From NCBI RefSeq assembly GCF_014279775.1, contig NZ_CP047961.1, positions 1,612,001 through 1,676,000 of the forward strand: a stretch of 64,000 nucleotides of DNA, given 5' to 3'. The DNA comes from Synechococcus sp. PROS-9-1. Lineage in GTDB: Bacteria; Cyanobacteriota; Cyanobacteriia; PCC-6307; Cyanobiaceae. The stretch's first letter is position 1; every line of letters begins with the position of its first letter. The notes under the pieces were generated by a model. That model saw nothing but the letters and a program-made list of their open reading frames with translations, was not told the origin of the DNA and did no database searches. Below, piece after piece: positions 38,505 through 46,527 of the stretch. Both the position numbers and the translations under genes were made by a program.

Positions 38505-39252
38505 TCCTCAAGGCGCGGCAATAAACCCTTCGAACCAGTTCGACGAAGGGCATTAGAAGGTAGGTGAGTGGATTGGGGGTGACGATGATCAAGTTCAGCC
38601 CAAGGTTTGCTTGCCGAATCACCTGTCTGGCGACAAATCCAGACGTCAACAATCCAATCGGGTTGAGGTTGGAGCGAAATGGTCCAAGGATGAGTTTGCG
38701 TAACCTCAATGCCTGACGCTGCCTGGCGCTGCGGTTGTTCCAACGCAAGCTGACCAACTCACCGATCAATCGCTTGCTCAACTCATAGCCAGGGCTCAAG
38801 GCCGGTTGGATCTCAGCCTCTGACGTGTTGACCCAGAGCTCTCGTGGCTGATCGCGGTTTTGGTCTTGATCAGCAATGGTCTCGAATTGCTGCATCAAAC
38901 GCCAATGGCTGAATGCGTTCACCTCAAGGGTTTTGGAGAGAGTCTCAGGACACTGATCACCACCGGGGTTGATGCCGTGGTTCAAAACCAGCACATCAAC
39001 GCTTTTAAGAACGGGCTCCAGCTGACGCTCGTCTCCGCAAGACCAACGAACCCACTCTTGCGCCTCATCAATCGACGCTTGGGCTTTTGGAGGAGGACTG
39101 TGGCTCAGAGCAATCACCCAGGCACCCTCTGCGATCAGAGCCTTAGTCAAAGCCCGTCCCAGCGCCCCGCTCGCTCCAGTGATTCCCACCGTTCGGCCGG
39201 CCCAACGTCCAGACAGGGGTAGAGCGGAAGAGGGAGATGCCTGATTGGCCAT
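38485..39252 (-). CDS. short-chain dehydrogenase/reductase family protein
   Basis: A 255-residue SDR protein: cofactor loop [17 protein letters not shown] (about 24-40), [14 protein letters not shown] in place of NNAG, NTSEAEI at the Ser position and [12 protein letters not shown] with the Tyr-x3-Lys. The C-terminal roughly 50 residues ([20 protein letters not shown]) form a hydrophobic tail that may touch the membrane. Substrate unknown. ATG 39252 is used; the open frame extends to 39291. Confidence 0.85.
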   Translation of the reverse strand: MANQASPSSALPLSGRWAGRTVGITGASGALGRALTKALIAEGAWVIALSHSPPPKAQASIDEAQEWVRWSCGDERQLEPVLKSVDVLVLNHGINPGGDQCPETLSKTLEVNAFSHWRLMQQFETIADQDQNRDQPRELWVNTSEAEIQPALSPGYELSKRLIGELVSLRWNNRSARQRQALRLRKLILGPFRSNLNPIGLLTSGFVARQVIRQANLGLNLIIVTPNPLTYLLMPFVELVRRVYCRALRINPPDR

Positions 39253-39373
39253 GAAAGGGATTTTGGATCGGGGGAAGCAACCTGGCCGCAACCATTCAGC
39301 ACTTCACCGCCTCAACGATGACAGCACAACGGGGCTTGGCCTCTAAATTGCTGAACACGCCGGGACCTCCTGC

Positions 39374-40456
39374 ATGGGCAACACACTGCTGATCGGATCC
39401 TGTGAGCCGTTCAGCGGCAAATCCGCTCTCGTACTCGGATTAGCTCGCCATCTCTTGTCTGAAGGCCGGACTGTTCGCTTTGGCAAACCACTGGCCACGA
39501 GTCTTGAGTGGACCGCCAAAGGTTCTCCTCTGCCGGACCCGCTGATTGATGACGACGTGCGTTTCGTTGGCTCAACCCTTGGGCTCGACGAGACCCGCTT
39601 AATTCCTTCTCTTCATCTGCTCTCTCCAGAGACAGCCGATACCCGCTTGCGGCAGGGGAATTTGGATGCGGGAACGGGGCTCGAGATGTTGCTGAAGGAT
39701 CTTCAAAACGATCAAGACAGCTTCACCATGCTCGAAGCGGCGGGCAGCCTGCACGAAGGTCTGATTTATGGCCTCAGCCTCGTCCAACTCGCTGAGGGAC
39801 TCGATGCTCCTGTGATCCTTGTGCATCTTTGGCAAGACAGCCGCAGTGTTGATGCCCTACTCGCAGCGCAGCATCAGCTCGGCGAGCGACTAGCCGGTGT
39901 TGTTTTGAATGCTGTGACACCCGATGAAGTCGAGGAGTTGAACCAACACGTTGTTCCGGCGCTACAGGCACTGGGATTGAAGGTTTTCGGAGTAATGCCC
40001 CGATCTCCACTTCTGCGCAGCGTCACTGTTGGAGAGCTGGTGAGACGTCTTGATGCCCGAGTGATTTGTTGCAAAGAACGCCTCGAACTCCTGGTTGAGA
40101 CCCTCAGTATCGGAGCCATGAATGTGAATTCAGCGATGGAATTCTTCAGGCGGCGGCGCAACATGGCGGTGGTCACAGGAGCCGATCGCACCGATATTCA
40201 GCTCGCGGCACTTGAGGCCTCAACGCAGTGCCTGATCCTCACTGGCGCTGGAGAGCCTCTCCCCCAACTGGTCAATCGTGCCGATGAATTAGAGGTCCCA
40301 CTGCTGAAGGTTGAGCAGGACACCCTGGCCACCGTTGAAGTGATTGAACAGGCCTTTGGACACGTACGTCTCCACGAAACAGTGAAGGCCACCTACGCCT
40401 TCCGACTCGTCGAAGAGCATTGCAACCTAAGTGAATTATTTCGTGCCATTAGCTGA
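39374..40456 (+). CDS. BioD-like ATPase with DRTGG domain (phosphotransacetylase-like)
   Basis: A 360-residue protein with an N-terminal P-loop domain of the dethiobiotin-synthetase type (LLIGSCEPFSGKSALVLGLA, 5-24; EAAGSLHEGLIYGLSL) and a C-terminal DRTGG domain (MAVVTGADRTDIQLAALEAS, about 255-275). The layout is that of the N-terminal part of long phosphotransacetylases, but the catalytic PTA domain is missing, so a sensing or regulatory role is likelier than acetyl transfer. A SLOG-fold gene follows 71 bp downstream. Confidence 0.85.
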   Translation: MGNTLLIGSCEPFSGKSALVLGLARHLLSEGRTVRFGKPLATSLEWTAKGSPLPDPLIDDDVRFVGSTLGLDETRLIPSLHLLSPETADTRLRQGNLDAGTGLEMLLKDLQNDQDSFTMLEAAGSLHEGLIYGLSLVQLAEGLDAPVILVHLWQDSRSVDALLAAQHQLGERLAGVVLNAVTPDEVEELNQHVVPALQALGLKVFGVMPRSPLLRSVTVGELVRRLDARVICCKERLELLVETLSIGAMNVNSAMEFFRRRRNMAVVTGADRTDIQLAALEASTQCLILTGAGEPLPQLVNRADELEVPLLKVEQDTLATVEVIEQAFGHVRLHETVKATYAFRLVEEHCNLSELFRAIS

Positions 40457-40527
40457 GCGTTTCCGCGACGTTCCACGGAGCACGCTTCTCTCGAGGGGCG
40501 CTGCTAGCGTTTGCAATCGCCAGTGGG

Positions 40528-41046
40528 ATGTCATTGAGCCGCTCTCTTGATCTTCCTGCACTCGACAGGGTCGACACGCTTGCCCAAGAACTTGCCCTTC
40601 TTCAGGACAAGGGGAAGCGGAGAATTGCCATTCTTGGCAGCCGCCACGTGCCGGTCGTCGCGATTCACTTAGTAGAACTGATCGCTCGGTCCTTGGCACA
40701 AGAGGGACATACGTTGCTGACCTCTGGCTCTCAGGGTGTGAATGCAGCCGTGATTCGGGGTGTCTTAGCCGTTGATCGAGAGCGACTCACCGTGCTGCTC
40801 CCACAGAGTCTCGATCGACAAGTCCCTGAAATTCGTGACCAGCTGGATCAGGTTCTCCATCTAATCGAAAAGCCTGAGCATGATGATCTGCCATTGCCCA
40901 TTGCCAGCAGTCTTTGCAACCAAGAAATCATTAACCGTTGTGATCAATTGATCTGTTTGGCGTTTCATGACAGCGAAACGCTGTTGGCCAGTTGTAGAAA
41001 CGCAGAAGACATGGGGAAAGTAGTCAGTCTTCTGTTTTTCGACTAA
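40528..41046 (+). CDS. DprA/SLOG-fold protein
   Basis: A 172-residue Rossmann-like protein related to the nucleotide-binding part of DprA: RIAILGSRHVPVVAIHLVEL (31-50), HTLLTSGSQGVNAAVIRGVL (about 66-85), RLTVLLPQSLDRQVPEIRDQ, and CDQLICLAFHDSETLL. It lacks the winged-helix tail of full DprA. Full-length DprA loads RecA on incoming DNA, while SLOG proteins in general bind nucleotides; the role here is unknown. Confidence 0.75.
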   Translation: MSLSRSLDLPALDRVDTLAQELALLQDKGKRRIAILGSRHVPVVAIHLVELIARSLAQEGHTLLTSGSQGVNAAVIRGVLAVDRERLTVLLPQSLDRQVPEIRDQLDQVLHLIEKPEHDDLPLPIASSLCNQEIINRCDQLICLAFHDSETLLASCRNAEDMGKVVSLLFFD

Positions 41047-41242
41047 TGATTGTGATCCATTCAGTGGAGCACGTCCAGCTGAGTGTCTTCCAGTCTCATC
41101 ATTCAGATGCCGTTGTTCAAGATCAAGGCTGAGTTTGAAGCAGGCAATGTTCAAACAAAAACGGCACTTTGAGTGGAGGGGTACCTCCCAGCATCACCTT
41201 CACACTGCCCACCGTGCCAACGAGGATTGATCACTTGGCCGG

Positions 41243-41698
41243 TTAAGCCGATTGAAGAAGAACCTTCAGGCCTTCCAAATACAAAATGCCCGTACAGAAA
41301 AGCGCCGAAGCCCAGCACAAACCCCTCAAGGGTGCAATGTTGCTCACGTAAGCACCGATATAAATCAGACGCAGGACCGGTTGAATGAGCGCAACAGCCG
41401 CTGCGATGGCTGGCAAAGGACCAGTTTGAAGAGCAGCGATTAAAGCCAGTAATGCTGCGGGAGCATGCAGGCCAAACGATTCAAAACTGTTCTGATGGGC
41501 CCAGCTAGCCCGCTTGCCCCAGGCGGGTAGACGATCAAACATCGCCCTTGGCGCATCCATGTCAGCCATGGTGAAATCAGCCTGGGAGCGCGCCGCACCT
41601 AGAGGAACAATGCTGACAATCACAACCGCGCCAGCCAGCACAAGCGACCAGGCATAGGGGGCCGCTGGAGCAGCTGTGAACAACGCGATTAAATCCAT
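41243..41698 (-). CDS. MAPEG family membrane protein
   Basis: A 151-residue, four-span protein of the MAPEG type (small membrane proteins related to glutathione transferases). Spans are near 16-36, 75-95, 97-117 and 125-145. The region after the first span holds RLPAWGKRASWAHQNSFESF, the typical R-x-x-x-x-N-x-x-E motif of the family. The substrate is unknown. The 196 bp between the SLOG gene and this gene show no recognisable gene except a 21-codon frame. Confidence 0.8.
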   Translation of the reverse strand: MDLIALFTAAPAAPYAWSLVLAGAVVIVSIVPLGAARSQADFTMADMDAPRAMFDRLPAWGKRASWAHQNSFESFGLHAPAALLALIAALQTGPLPAIAAAVALIQPVLRLIYIGAYVSNIAPLRGLCWASALFCTGILYLEGLKVLLQSA

Positions 41699-41747
41699 GG
41701 GAATGCCAAAAGCAAATCCTTTCTAAACACCAATCTTCTTGATTGTG

Positions 41748-41999
41748 ATGTCGATCCACCACCCAAGTCTTCTCATCCCTTTCATTGAGAGGCTTAAAAG
41801 ACTGGCCAGCCATCAACGGTTCGACGCAACGCCTCAGCTCGAGCCACGGGCCAGACCACGAAAACGAGACAGATCTGCACGCGAGATGCGTCAGGAGGTG
41901 AGGTTTCGAGAAACTTACAACACAAGATGCCAAGCCAAATCAATCATCGAGGCCTATCAATTATCAAATTTCAAAACATCAACGAACCAACTAAAATAG
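41748..41999 (+). CDS. possible small basic protein
   Basis: An 83-residue frame beginning MSIHHPSLLIPFIERLKRLA and very rich in Arg/Lys and Glu (LEPRARPRKRDRSAREMRQE). No membrane span or known motif. It lies divergent from the MAPEG gene in a stretch with no other candidate. A chance frame cannot be excluded; the composition is more protein-like than the opposite strand. The last 20 residues fall in AT-rich sequence. Confidence 0.35.
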   Translation: MSIHHPSLLIPFIERLKRLASHQRFDATPQLEPRARPRKRDRSAREMRQEVRFRETYNTRCQAKSIIEAYQLSNFKTSTNQLK

Positions 42000-42128
42000 T
42001 GGCAATCAATACTAGCCTATTCAATAATTATCAGGAATGCGCATCAATCAGCAGCAGCACTTTTGCAAATCATTCTTTACTTTTAAAAAGAACAAACAAA
42101 GAATGTCATCAAGTTATGCTTGCAATCA

Positions 42129-42446
42129 TCAGAGAGCTTCCGAATCACTAACATCGGATCCAGAGCCAACCTCATCACTGAGACTTTGACCTGGGCGCCA
42201 ACCGCTTTCCCAGATCTCCCTGCATTGAGTATTGAGAGTGTCCCGAGTTAAGCCCCAGCCAGCAACAACTTTCTCTAAGTCTGTCTTGATGTCATCAGCC
42301 CCAGGAAACTCTCCATAACGCGTCACAAGTCTGGCTGCGGAGGTGAGCTGGTCGGGCCCCGGAGCACCCTCAAAACCAAGCAAGGAATCCAAAATATCCC
42401 GATCCGACGCATAGAGAGGATGGGTTTGCTGAATGTCTTCTGCCAT
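42129..42446 (-). CDS. DUF3288 family protein
   Basis: A 105-residue cyanobacterial protein: QTHPLYASDRDILDSLLGFE, TSAARLVTRYGEFPGADDIK and TDLEKVVAGWGLTRDTLNTQ, the pattern of DUF3288. A Ser/Asp-rich tail follows. Function unknown. It is the nearest conserved gene to the small-protein stretch and stands alone. Confidence 0.85.
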   Translation of the reverse strand: MAEDIQQTHPLYASDRDILDSLLGFEGAPGPDQLTSAARLVTRYGEFPGADDIKTDLEKVVAGWGLTRDTLNTQCREIWESGWRPGQSLSDEVGSGSDVSDSEAL

Positions 42447-42630
42447 AAAAATTGGATCTAAAAGCGACGACGCACGAACGATCAGACATTCCTGAAATCA
42501 CTCAAGCGCATTGAGATCAACACGGCAAAGCACTCAACCGCCACGCCTCCCTACCTGAAAGAAACCCCACTCAGGGGAACCCATTGTGGGCTAAGGCACG
42601 TCATCGCGAGAACAGTGCCCGAAAGCGATC

Positions 42631-42759
42631 TCAAAGTGCTGGGTATGCACTCATGACGCCCCAGCCAATCAGAGCAGCGATACTGCCCCAAACAAAAAGG
42701 GAGGTTCCAAGCAAACGAAATCTGTTTTCATTCTTTGGAAGTAGAAGCTGGCGATTCAT
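42631..42759 (-). CDS. small single-span membrane protein (42 aa)
   Basis: A 42-codon frame, MNRQLLLPKNENRFRLLGTS followed by LFVWGSIAALIGWGVMSAYPAL. A polar, basic N-terminus and one membrane helix with Gly/Trp are typical of very small thylakoid or plasma-membrane proteins. I do not recognise a family. A stop codon precedes the start by a few bases and no longer frame competes, which makes a small gene plausible. Confidence 0.5.
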   Translation of the reverse strand: MNRQLLLPKNENRFRLLGTSLFVWGSIAALIGWGVMSAYPAL

Positions 42760-42884
42760 TCAATAAGACCCTCAACCCCTTTACTGACAACGCCCGTCAC
42801 TTGTGGCAAGCAATTCACAGGATTAGCTGACAATGATGTCAAGCTGAAACAGTGTGTCTAAATTGCATGAAAAGCGAGATTTAG

Positions 42885-43046
42885 ATGGGCTTCGACAAAG
42901 GAGATAAATTCATCGACGACGCGAAGCAACGCGCCCATGATGCAATTGGTGAATCCAATCCAAAACTCACCTCCCTTGAAAAGGGGTTTTTGCACGCCAT
43001 GAAGCGACGTCAGGCCCGCGAAAAGCATGCCAGGAAAGGAAGCTGA
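42885..43046 (+). CDS. small basic protein (53 aa)
   Basis: A 53-codon frame starting MGFDKGDKFIDDAKQRAHDA and ending in FLHAMKRRQAREKHARKGS. It is highly charged, helical and without membrane span; the tail is strongly basic, which could bind nucleic acid. No family is recognised. It lies between AT-rich spacers with no other gene on either strand. Confidence 0.5.
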   Translation: MGFDKGDKFIDDAKQRAHDAIGESNPKLTSLEKGFLHAMKRRQAREKHARKGS

Positions 43047-43517
43047 AACGCCTCCCAACAGCTCCGTGTTTCTAAGAGAAAAGCCTTCTTAACGCAGGAG
43101 ATATCCGTCAAGGATTATTCCCGTGAATTAGAAGCAATTAGCATTAAGTCAACTCTTCAAAAATAGATCCTCCAGACAGCAAAAGGAATTAATAATTTCA
43201 AAAAATCATCATTAGCTCAGCAAACTTGATTTAAGATTTTTAATTGTCGGATCAATTGCCCGATTGAAGCTACTGATCCATCAATTGAAGATCGCCCGAA
43301 ACCACAACCCAGTTTCCTCATCGATCACACCCCGATCACAGGTTTAGCTCAACCCCTCTGAGCGGACTCCCTAGGCCATCGGCTTTTCCAATAGAAGATC
43401 TGCAGGCCAAAACGACTGCGGCGACTGGTTTTAAATGCGGTTGGATTCCTGCGGGCACCATCCAAACGTTCAGAATTCACAAAACTATATTAAGATATGA
43501 GTCCAGGCAGGAACGAG
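43047..43517. other. gene-poor AT-rich spacer
   Basis: I find no convincing gene in this stretch. It has many short A/T runs (for example around 43140-43250). A 34-codon minus-strand frame in its middle is not convincing. It may contain promoters for the genes on both sides or a small RNA that cannot be recognised by eye. Confidence 0.5.
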
Positions 43518-43778
43518 ATGTTCAGATCGATTTTTTCACTGTTGTTCGCTGCAGTGATGTGGGTTCAGGTCCCACAATGGTCAAACGATTGGTCGAAATG
43601 TTCCGTAGACGTCCCCGATACGGCTTGTCATTGGTATGTCGTTGCACCTGACAACACCTTCGGTGAAGGATTTAGCTGGGCCAACGCTCCTTGGTTTAGT
43701 GCCGAAGGGCTCCTTGATATTGGTGAGCTCACTGACACCATGAGCAGCATCCATCTCGGAGCGGTCGAGAACGCTTAA
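43518..43778 (+). CDS. small secreted or membrane-anchored protein
   Basis: An 86-residue protein with a hydrophobic start (MFRSIFSLLFAAVMWVQVP) like a signal sequence, then SNDWSKCSVDVPDTACHWYV with two Cys, and a Trp/Phe-rich middle (GFSWANAPWFSAEGLLDIGE). AGGA lies five bases before this ATG, which decides it over an upstream ATG at 43497. No known family. The two Cys nine residues apart could form a disulfide outside the cytoplasm. Confidence 0.6.
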   Translation: MFRSIFSLLFAAVMWVQVPQWSNDWSKCSVDVPDTACHWYVVAPDNTFGEGFSWANAPWFSAEGLLDIGELTDTMSSIHLGAVENA

Positions 43779-44246
43779 AACGAACGCAAAAGAGGTTCTT
43801 TCTCAGCCTTGCTCCTTAAAACTTACTCACAAAAACTTCGATCATTCCTTTGATTAGAAGCTGATCAAGCCCAAATCGTGATCAAACCAAATTGAATTAA
43901 TGGCGAATTTTTGCACGGATTTGCCTTTTTATTTTCAGCCAAGCAGGAGCTCTTATGGTGCAGCATCAGAAATTTTTTGCCGGATACATATTCCATTAAA
44001 GACATACCGCCTCATTATTTATAGACTATCTATCAATGGTTCATTGCAATGGCAAAATTCCAACTAAAATCCTTCGAAAGCAGTCGGATACTGTGTTTTG
44101 GCTTATTTCAATGACAGATTGCATGACGCCTGTCCTATCCCAAAACAATCAGACTCATAAGCCATAAGCAAAGGGGACATCCTCGAACGATCCAGACAAA
44201 AGGCCGAACCCGAGCTCCAGGGTTATACAAATATCTATAGATAAAA
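43779..44246. other. gene-poor AT-rich spacer
   Basis: No convincing gene. A 55-codon plus-strand frame from 43900 exists but has no protein-like pattern. Near the right end are a hairpin (AACCC-8-GGGTT, about 44208-44225) and a 12-bp palindrome TATCTATAGATA (44232-44243), just after the end of the HLIP operon on the minus strand; they may end that transcript. Confidence 0.5.
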
Positions 44247-44363
44247 CTATTTTTTCTTCAAATAGGGCAAGTCACTTGGTTGTGAGAGGGTGTAAGCAAC
44301 TGCTGCTGTAATTAATGCACCCACAGCCAGCATTGCGTAAATCCAAACGGAATAATCAGTCAT
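44247..44363 (-). CDS. 38-residue single-span protein joined to HLIP gene
   Basis: MTDYSVWIYAMLAVGALITA continues with AVAYTLSQPSDLPYLKKK. One membrane helix with a short polar N-terminus and a Lys-rich C-terminus is the design of small photosystem or cytochrome subunits, but I cannot match it to a named one. Its ATG overlaps the stop of the HLIP gene by one base (TGATG), so the two are co-translated. This context suggests a thylakoid protein acting with the HLIP. Confidence 0.65.
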   Translation of the reverse strand: MTDYSVWIYAMLAVGALITAAVAYTLSQPSDLPYLKKK

Positions 44364-44563
44364 CAATTAATTCCTAAAACGCCAAAAGTGAATTGACTCA
44401 GAATGCCATGACCTGTCAAGGCTTCCGTGAACAAACCAATCACAAAGCCGAGCATGGCTAAGCGGCCGTTGAGAAGCTCAGCAGCAACAAGACGCTCAGA
44501 CTTGCTTTGCGCCGAAGCATCATCCTTGAACCAATCACCCTGGGACTGAGCGGAGGAATTCAT
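44363..44563 (-). CDS. hli: high-light-inducible protein (HLIP)
   Basis: A 66-residue HLIP. The chlorophyll-binding helix is AAELLNGRLAMLGFVIGLFT (E-x2-NGR-x-AM), followed by EALTGHGILSQFTFG. The N-terminal 25 residues are polar. It differs from the first HLIP in having TGHGIL after the helix, as in the group closest to plant one-helix proteins. The gene is followed by a co-translated 38-residue membrane protein. Confidence 0.93.
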   Translation of the reverse strand: MNSSAQSQGDWFKDDASAQSKSERLVAAELLNGRLAMLGFVIGLFTEALTGHGILSQFTFGVLGIN

Positions 44564-44621
44564 CAGCTTCAGATAAGTTTAAGTATCTTACCTGCTTTGC
44601 AACGTTTTGCGAAGCGATGCC

Positions 44622-45071
44622 ATGCGGCCCATCCAACCCGCTGACTCCCCGTTGCTGCGCGAAATTTACGTGGATGCCATTCAAACGCAGGCCACTCAGA
44701 CTTACAGCCCTGAACAAATAAGGGCTTGGACAAACCTCGCTTGGCTACCAGGACTTTTGGATCGCACCTTTGAAGAAGGCCAAGGCTGGGTCAGTGGAGT
44801 CGACGAAGGGTTCGCGATTCGCCATCCCGCCAACCGACTATCAATGCTGTATTGCCGAGGTCGATCTTCCAGGCAGGGGCATGGATCAGCCCTTCTTAAA
44901 GCCATTGAATGCGATGCCCAACAAATGGGAATCCAACGGTTGCACACAGAGGCCAGCCTCCTCAGTCGGCCCATGCTTGAACAAAGGGGCTGGAAAGTGA
45001 TCGCTCCTGAGCCATTCACGATCGCCGGTGTGCCTTTCGTGCGCTTCAAGATGGAAAAAACATTGAGCTGA
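44622..45071 (+). CDS. GNAT family acetyltransferase
   Basis: A 149-residue N-acetyltransferase: MRPIQPADSPLLREIYVDAI at the start and the acetyl-CoA loop CRGRSSRQGHGSALLKAIEC (the R/Q-x2-G-x-G/A pattern), then RLHTEASLLSRPMLEQRGW, typical of YhbS/ElaA-like members. Substrate unknown. ATG 44622 is used; TTG 44607 would extend it. It is divergent from the HLIP operon, 58 bp apart. Confidence 0.85.
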   Translation: MRPIQPADSPLLREIYVDAIQTQATQTYSPEQIRAWTNLAWLPGLLDRTFEEGQGWVSGVDEGFAIRHPANRLSMLYCRGRSSRQGHGSALLKAIECDAQQMGIQRLHTEASLLSRPMLEQRGWKVIAPEPFTIAGVPFVRFKMEKTLS

Positions 45072-45739
45072 GTCATACCCATCCCGCGAACCGCAAAAGA
45101 GAGGATCAAGCCACTCAGGCAAGCCAATATCGTCGTTGACCTCACCCCAGGCGTTGAAAATCGCCCCAAGCAATGGCGAGATCATCCAAACCTTCCGCCT
45201 TGGCCAAAACAAAACAATTTGCGTGTTGATGCTTCCTGATTCGCCACGCACCTCTCTTCACATTTGTTTTTCCACACGATTTTCAATGGAGACAGAGCTT
45301 TTCTCGAGAGATTGCTCCTCCCAAGCCTCATCAGGCAATTGAAGAAAGATCAGTCATGAAATGTCGCAACTTCGGCGTTGCAACCATGAGACGTCTTCAT
45401 AGTCGCAATAAACCCTTTCTATGACAGGATTGCAAACCAAATAAGCTTGATTAAATCAAAAGGGACAACGAAATAACTCACGTTGAACAGATGAGAAGGC
45501 CTCTTGATACAAGGCCTGAAAGCTGAACTCTTACTCCAGGCCAGCCGCCATCAGCGTCTGTGGAAAAGTTGTGGAAAATCACGAAAAATGTTGAGATCGC
45601 CGACTTTCCACCTCTTTTTCAAGGGTGATCCTTGCCCACAGCATGCCGTTCTAGACCTTCTACAGACTGCCTATCAGTTAGCAACAAAGAACTAGGAATT
45701 TTCACTTATCAGGCCACATCTTCTCGTCGATCGATCGAG
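45072..45739. other. spacer with DnaA-box-like sites and no clear gene
   Basis: This is the longest stretch without a secure gene. A minus-strand frame from 45185 (MISPLLGAIFNAWGEVNDDI, then GLPEWLDPLFCGSRDGYDS) looks protein-like for about 40 residues but then runs antisense into the acetyltransferase gene. A 63-codon plus frame at 45504 crosses the DnaA-box pair and is not convincing. The middle (45340-45490) is AT-rich. Confidence 0.5.
45559..45578 (-). promoter_or_regulatory. two adjacent DnaA-box-like sequences
   Basis: TGTGGAAAA occurs at 45559-45567 and 45570-45578, which is TTTTCCACA on the minus strand, the form reported for cyanobacterial DnaA boxes. The start-to-start spacing is 11 bp, about one helical turn. 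A degenerate copy (TTGCCCACA) is at 45632-45640. Confidence 0.5.
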
Positions 45740-46021
45740 TCAGGTCTGGTTGCCACCAAACATGTCTTCATACCCTTCATAGGGGTCGTATTCAGCCCAT
45801 CCAGGACTGGCTTGATTCATAAGTCCGTATTGGCCGTCAATCATCTGCGTTCTTGTGTTCCCGTAAGGAACCGTGTTGCAGGTCACTCCTCCCCCAGCAA
45901 CAGGCTGGCAGTTATTGAAACGAACCTGGCCCTTCACTGAAACTCCGACAAGTGAAACGAAGCCGATAACAAGAGGAATCACTGCCTTGAAACGCGCATC
46001 AAAATGTCGATAGATCGGCAT
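45740..46021 (-). CDS. small secreted hypothetical protein
   Basis: A 93-residue protein with a basic start and a hydrophobic helix (RFKAVIPLVIGFVSLVGVSV) followed by VRFNNCQPVAGGGVTCNTVP, with two Cys, and a Tyr/Glu-rich tail (EYDPYEGYEDMFGGNQ). This looks exported with one disulfide. No known family. ATG 46021 gives a normal signal-peptide layout; ATG 46063 would add 14 residues and touch the next gene. Confidence 0.65.
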   Translation of the reverse strand: MPIYRHFDARFKAVIPLVIGFVSLVGVSVKGQVRFNNCQPVAGGGVTCNTVPYGNTRTQMIDGQYGLMNQASPGWAEYDPYEGYEDMFGGNQT

Positions 46022-46062
46022 GAGCTGATGGACAACTGAAGCCAGTTTGACAGCCTCCACCA

Positions 46063-46389
46063 TCAAAAGCCCTGACACTGAACATTGACAGCCGTCAAAA
46101 AATTGACAGCGTCTTTCCCACGTCCAGCACGGAGCTGCACCATGAGGAGATCGGATTGAAGGCCCAAAAGCATGGTTTGACACGGATACAGATCGCGTGC
46201 TGATGCACTGCGCTGCAACTGTTCAGCTCGAAGCAGGGCCTGCTGACAGCTGGCGATTCGCTCGAGTAGGAAACAGTCCAACGCCACAGGATTCACGCTC
46301 GTCAGCGAGGCAGCGGAGGCGGAACCCATGAAGGCACCACCAACGACCAACAGAATTGCCCCAGAAATCGCAATCTCCTGAGAGGATGC
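46063..46389 (-). CDS. secreted cysteine-containing hypothetical protein
   Basis: The conserved-looking part begins near 46389: a hydrophobic signal-like stretch (IAISGAILLVVGGAFMGSAS, then AA) and a mature region SLTSVNPVALDCFLLERIAS with Cys in LDC, ASCQQALL, YPCQTMLL and VQCQGF. Four Cys suggest two disulfides outside the cytoplasm. The frame stays open to 46569, but that part is antisense to a small membrane protein and is low in complexity. The start codon is uncertain; no ATG lies at the expected place, so a rare start may be used. Confidence 0.5.
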   Translation of the reverse strand, partial: ASSQEIAISGAILLVVGGAFMGSASAASLTSVNPVALDCFLLERIASCQQALLRAEQLQRSASARDLYPCQTMLLGLQSDLLMVQLRAGRGKDAVNFLTAVNVQCQGF

Positions 46390-46410
46390 GGCAGCTATTT
46401 CTCGGATCGG

Positions 46411-46527
46411 ATGTACACCGACTGGACTGCTGTCGCCCTTCTGCTGTTCACCACTGTGCCCTTGCTGGCTGTCGTGGTGACCGCCGCCTTCTTTATTTGG
46501 CAACAGAGGAAGAAAAAACTGCGTTAA
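46411..46527 (+). CDS. 38-residue single-span membrane protein
   Basis: MYTDWTAVALLLFTTVPLLA is followed by VVVTAAFFIWQQRKKKLR and a stop. One long hydrophobic helix and a compact basic tail give a clean type I-like topology, as in small photosynthetic subunits, but I cannot assign a known one. It is divergent from the secreted-protein gene on its left and its 3' end overlaps the antisense zinc-finger gene by 35 bp. Confidence 0.5.
   Translation: MYTDWTAVALLLFTTVPLLAVVVTAAFFIWQQRKKKLR

Noticed and set aside
41577-41933. Minus-strand frame over the MAPEG start region
   Set aside because: It overlaps the MAPEG gene in another frame and has irregular composition; it is probably a shadow.
43230-43340. 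34-codon minus-strand frame
   Set aside because: Low complexity and no ribosome binding site.
43900-44070. 55-codon plus-strand frame in the AT-rich spacer
   Set aside because: No hydrophobic pattern, ribosome site or family resemblance; likely a chance frame.
45504-45695. 63-codon plus-strand frame
   Set aside because: It runs through the DnaA-box pair and shows no protein-like periodicity.
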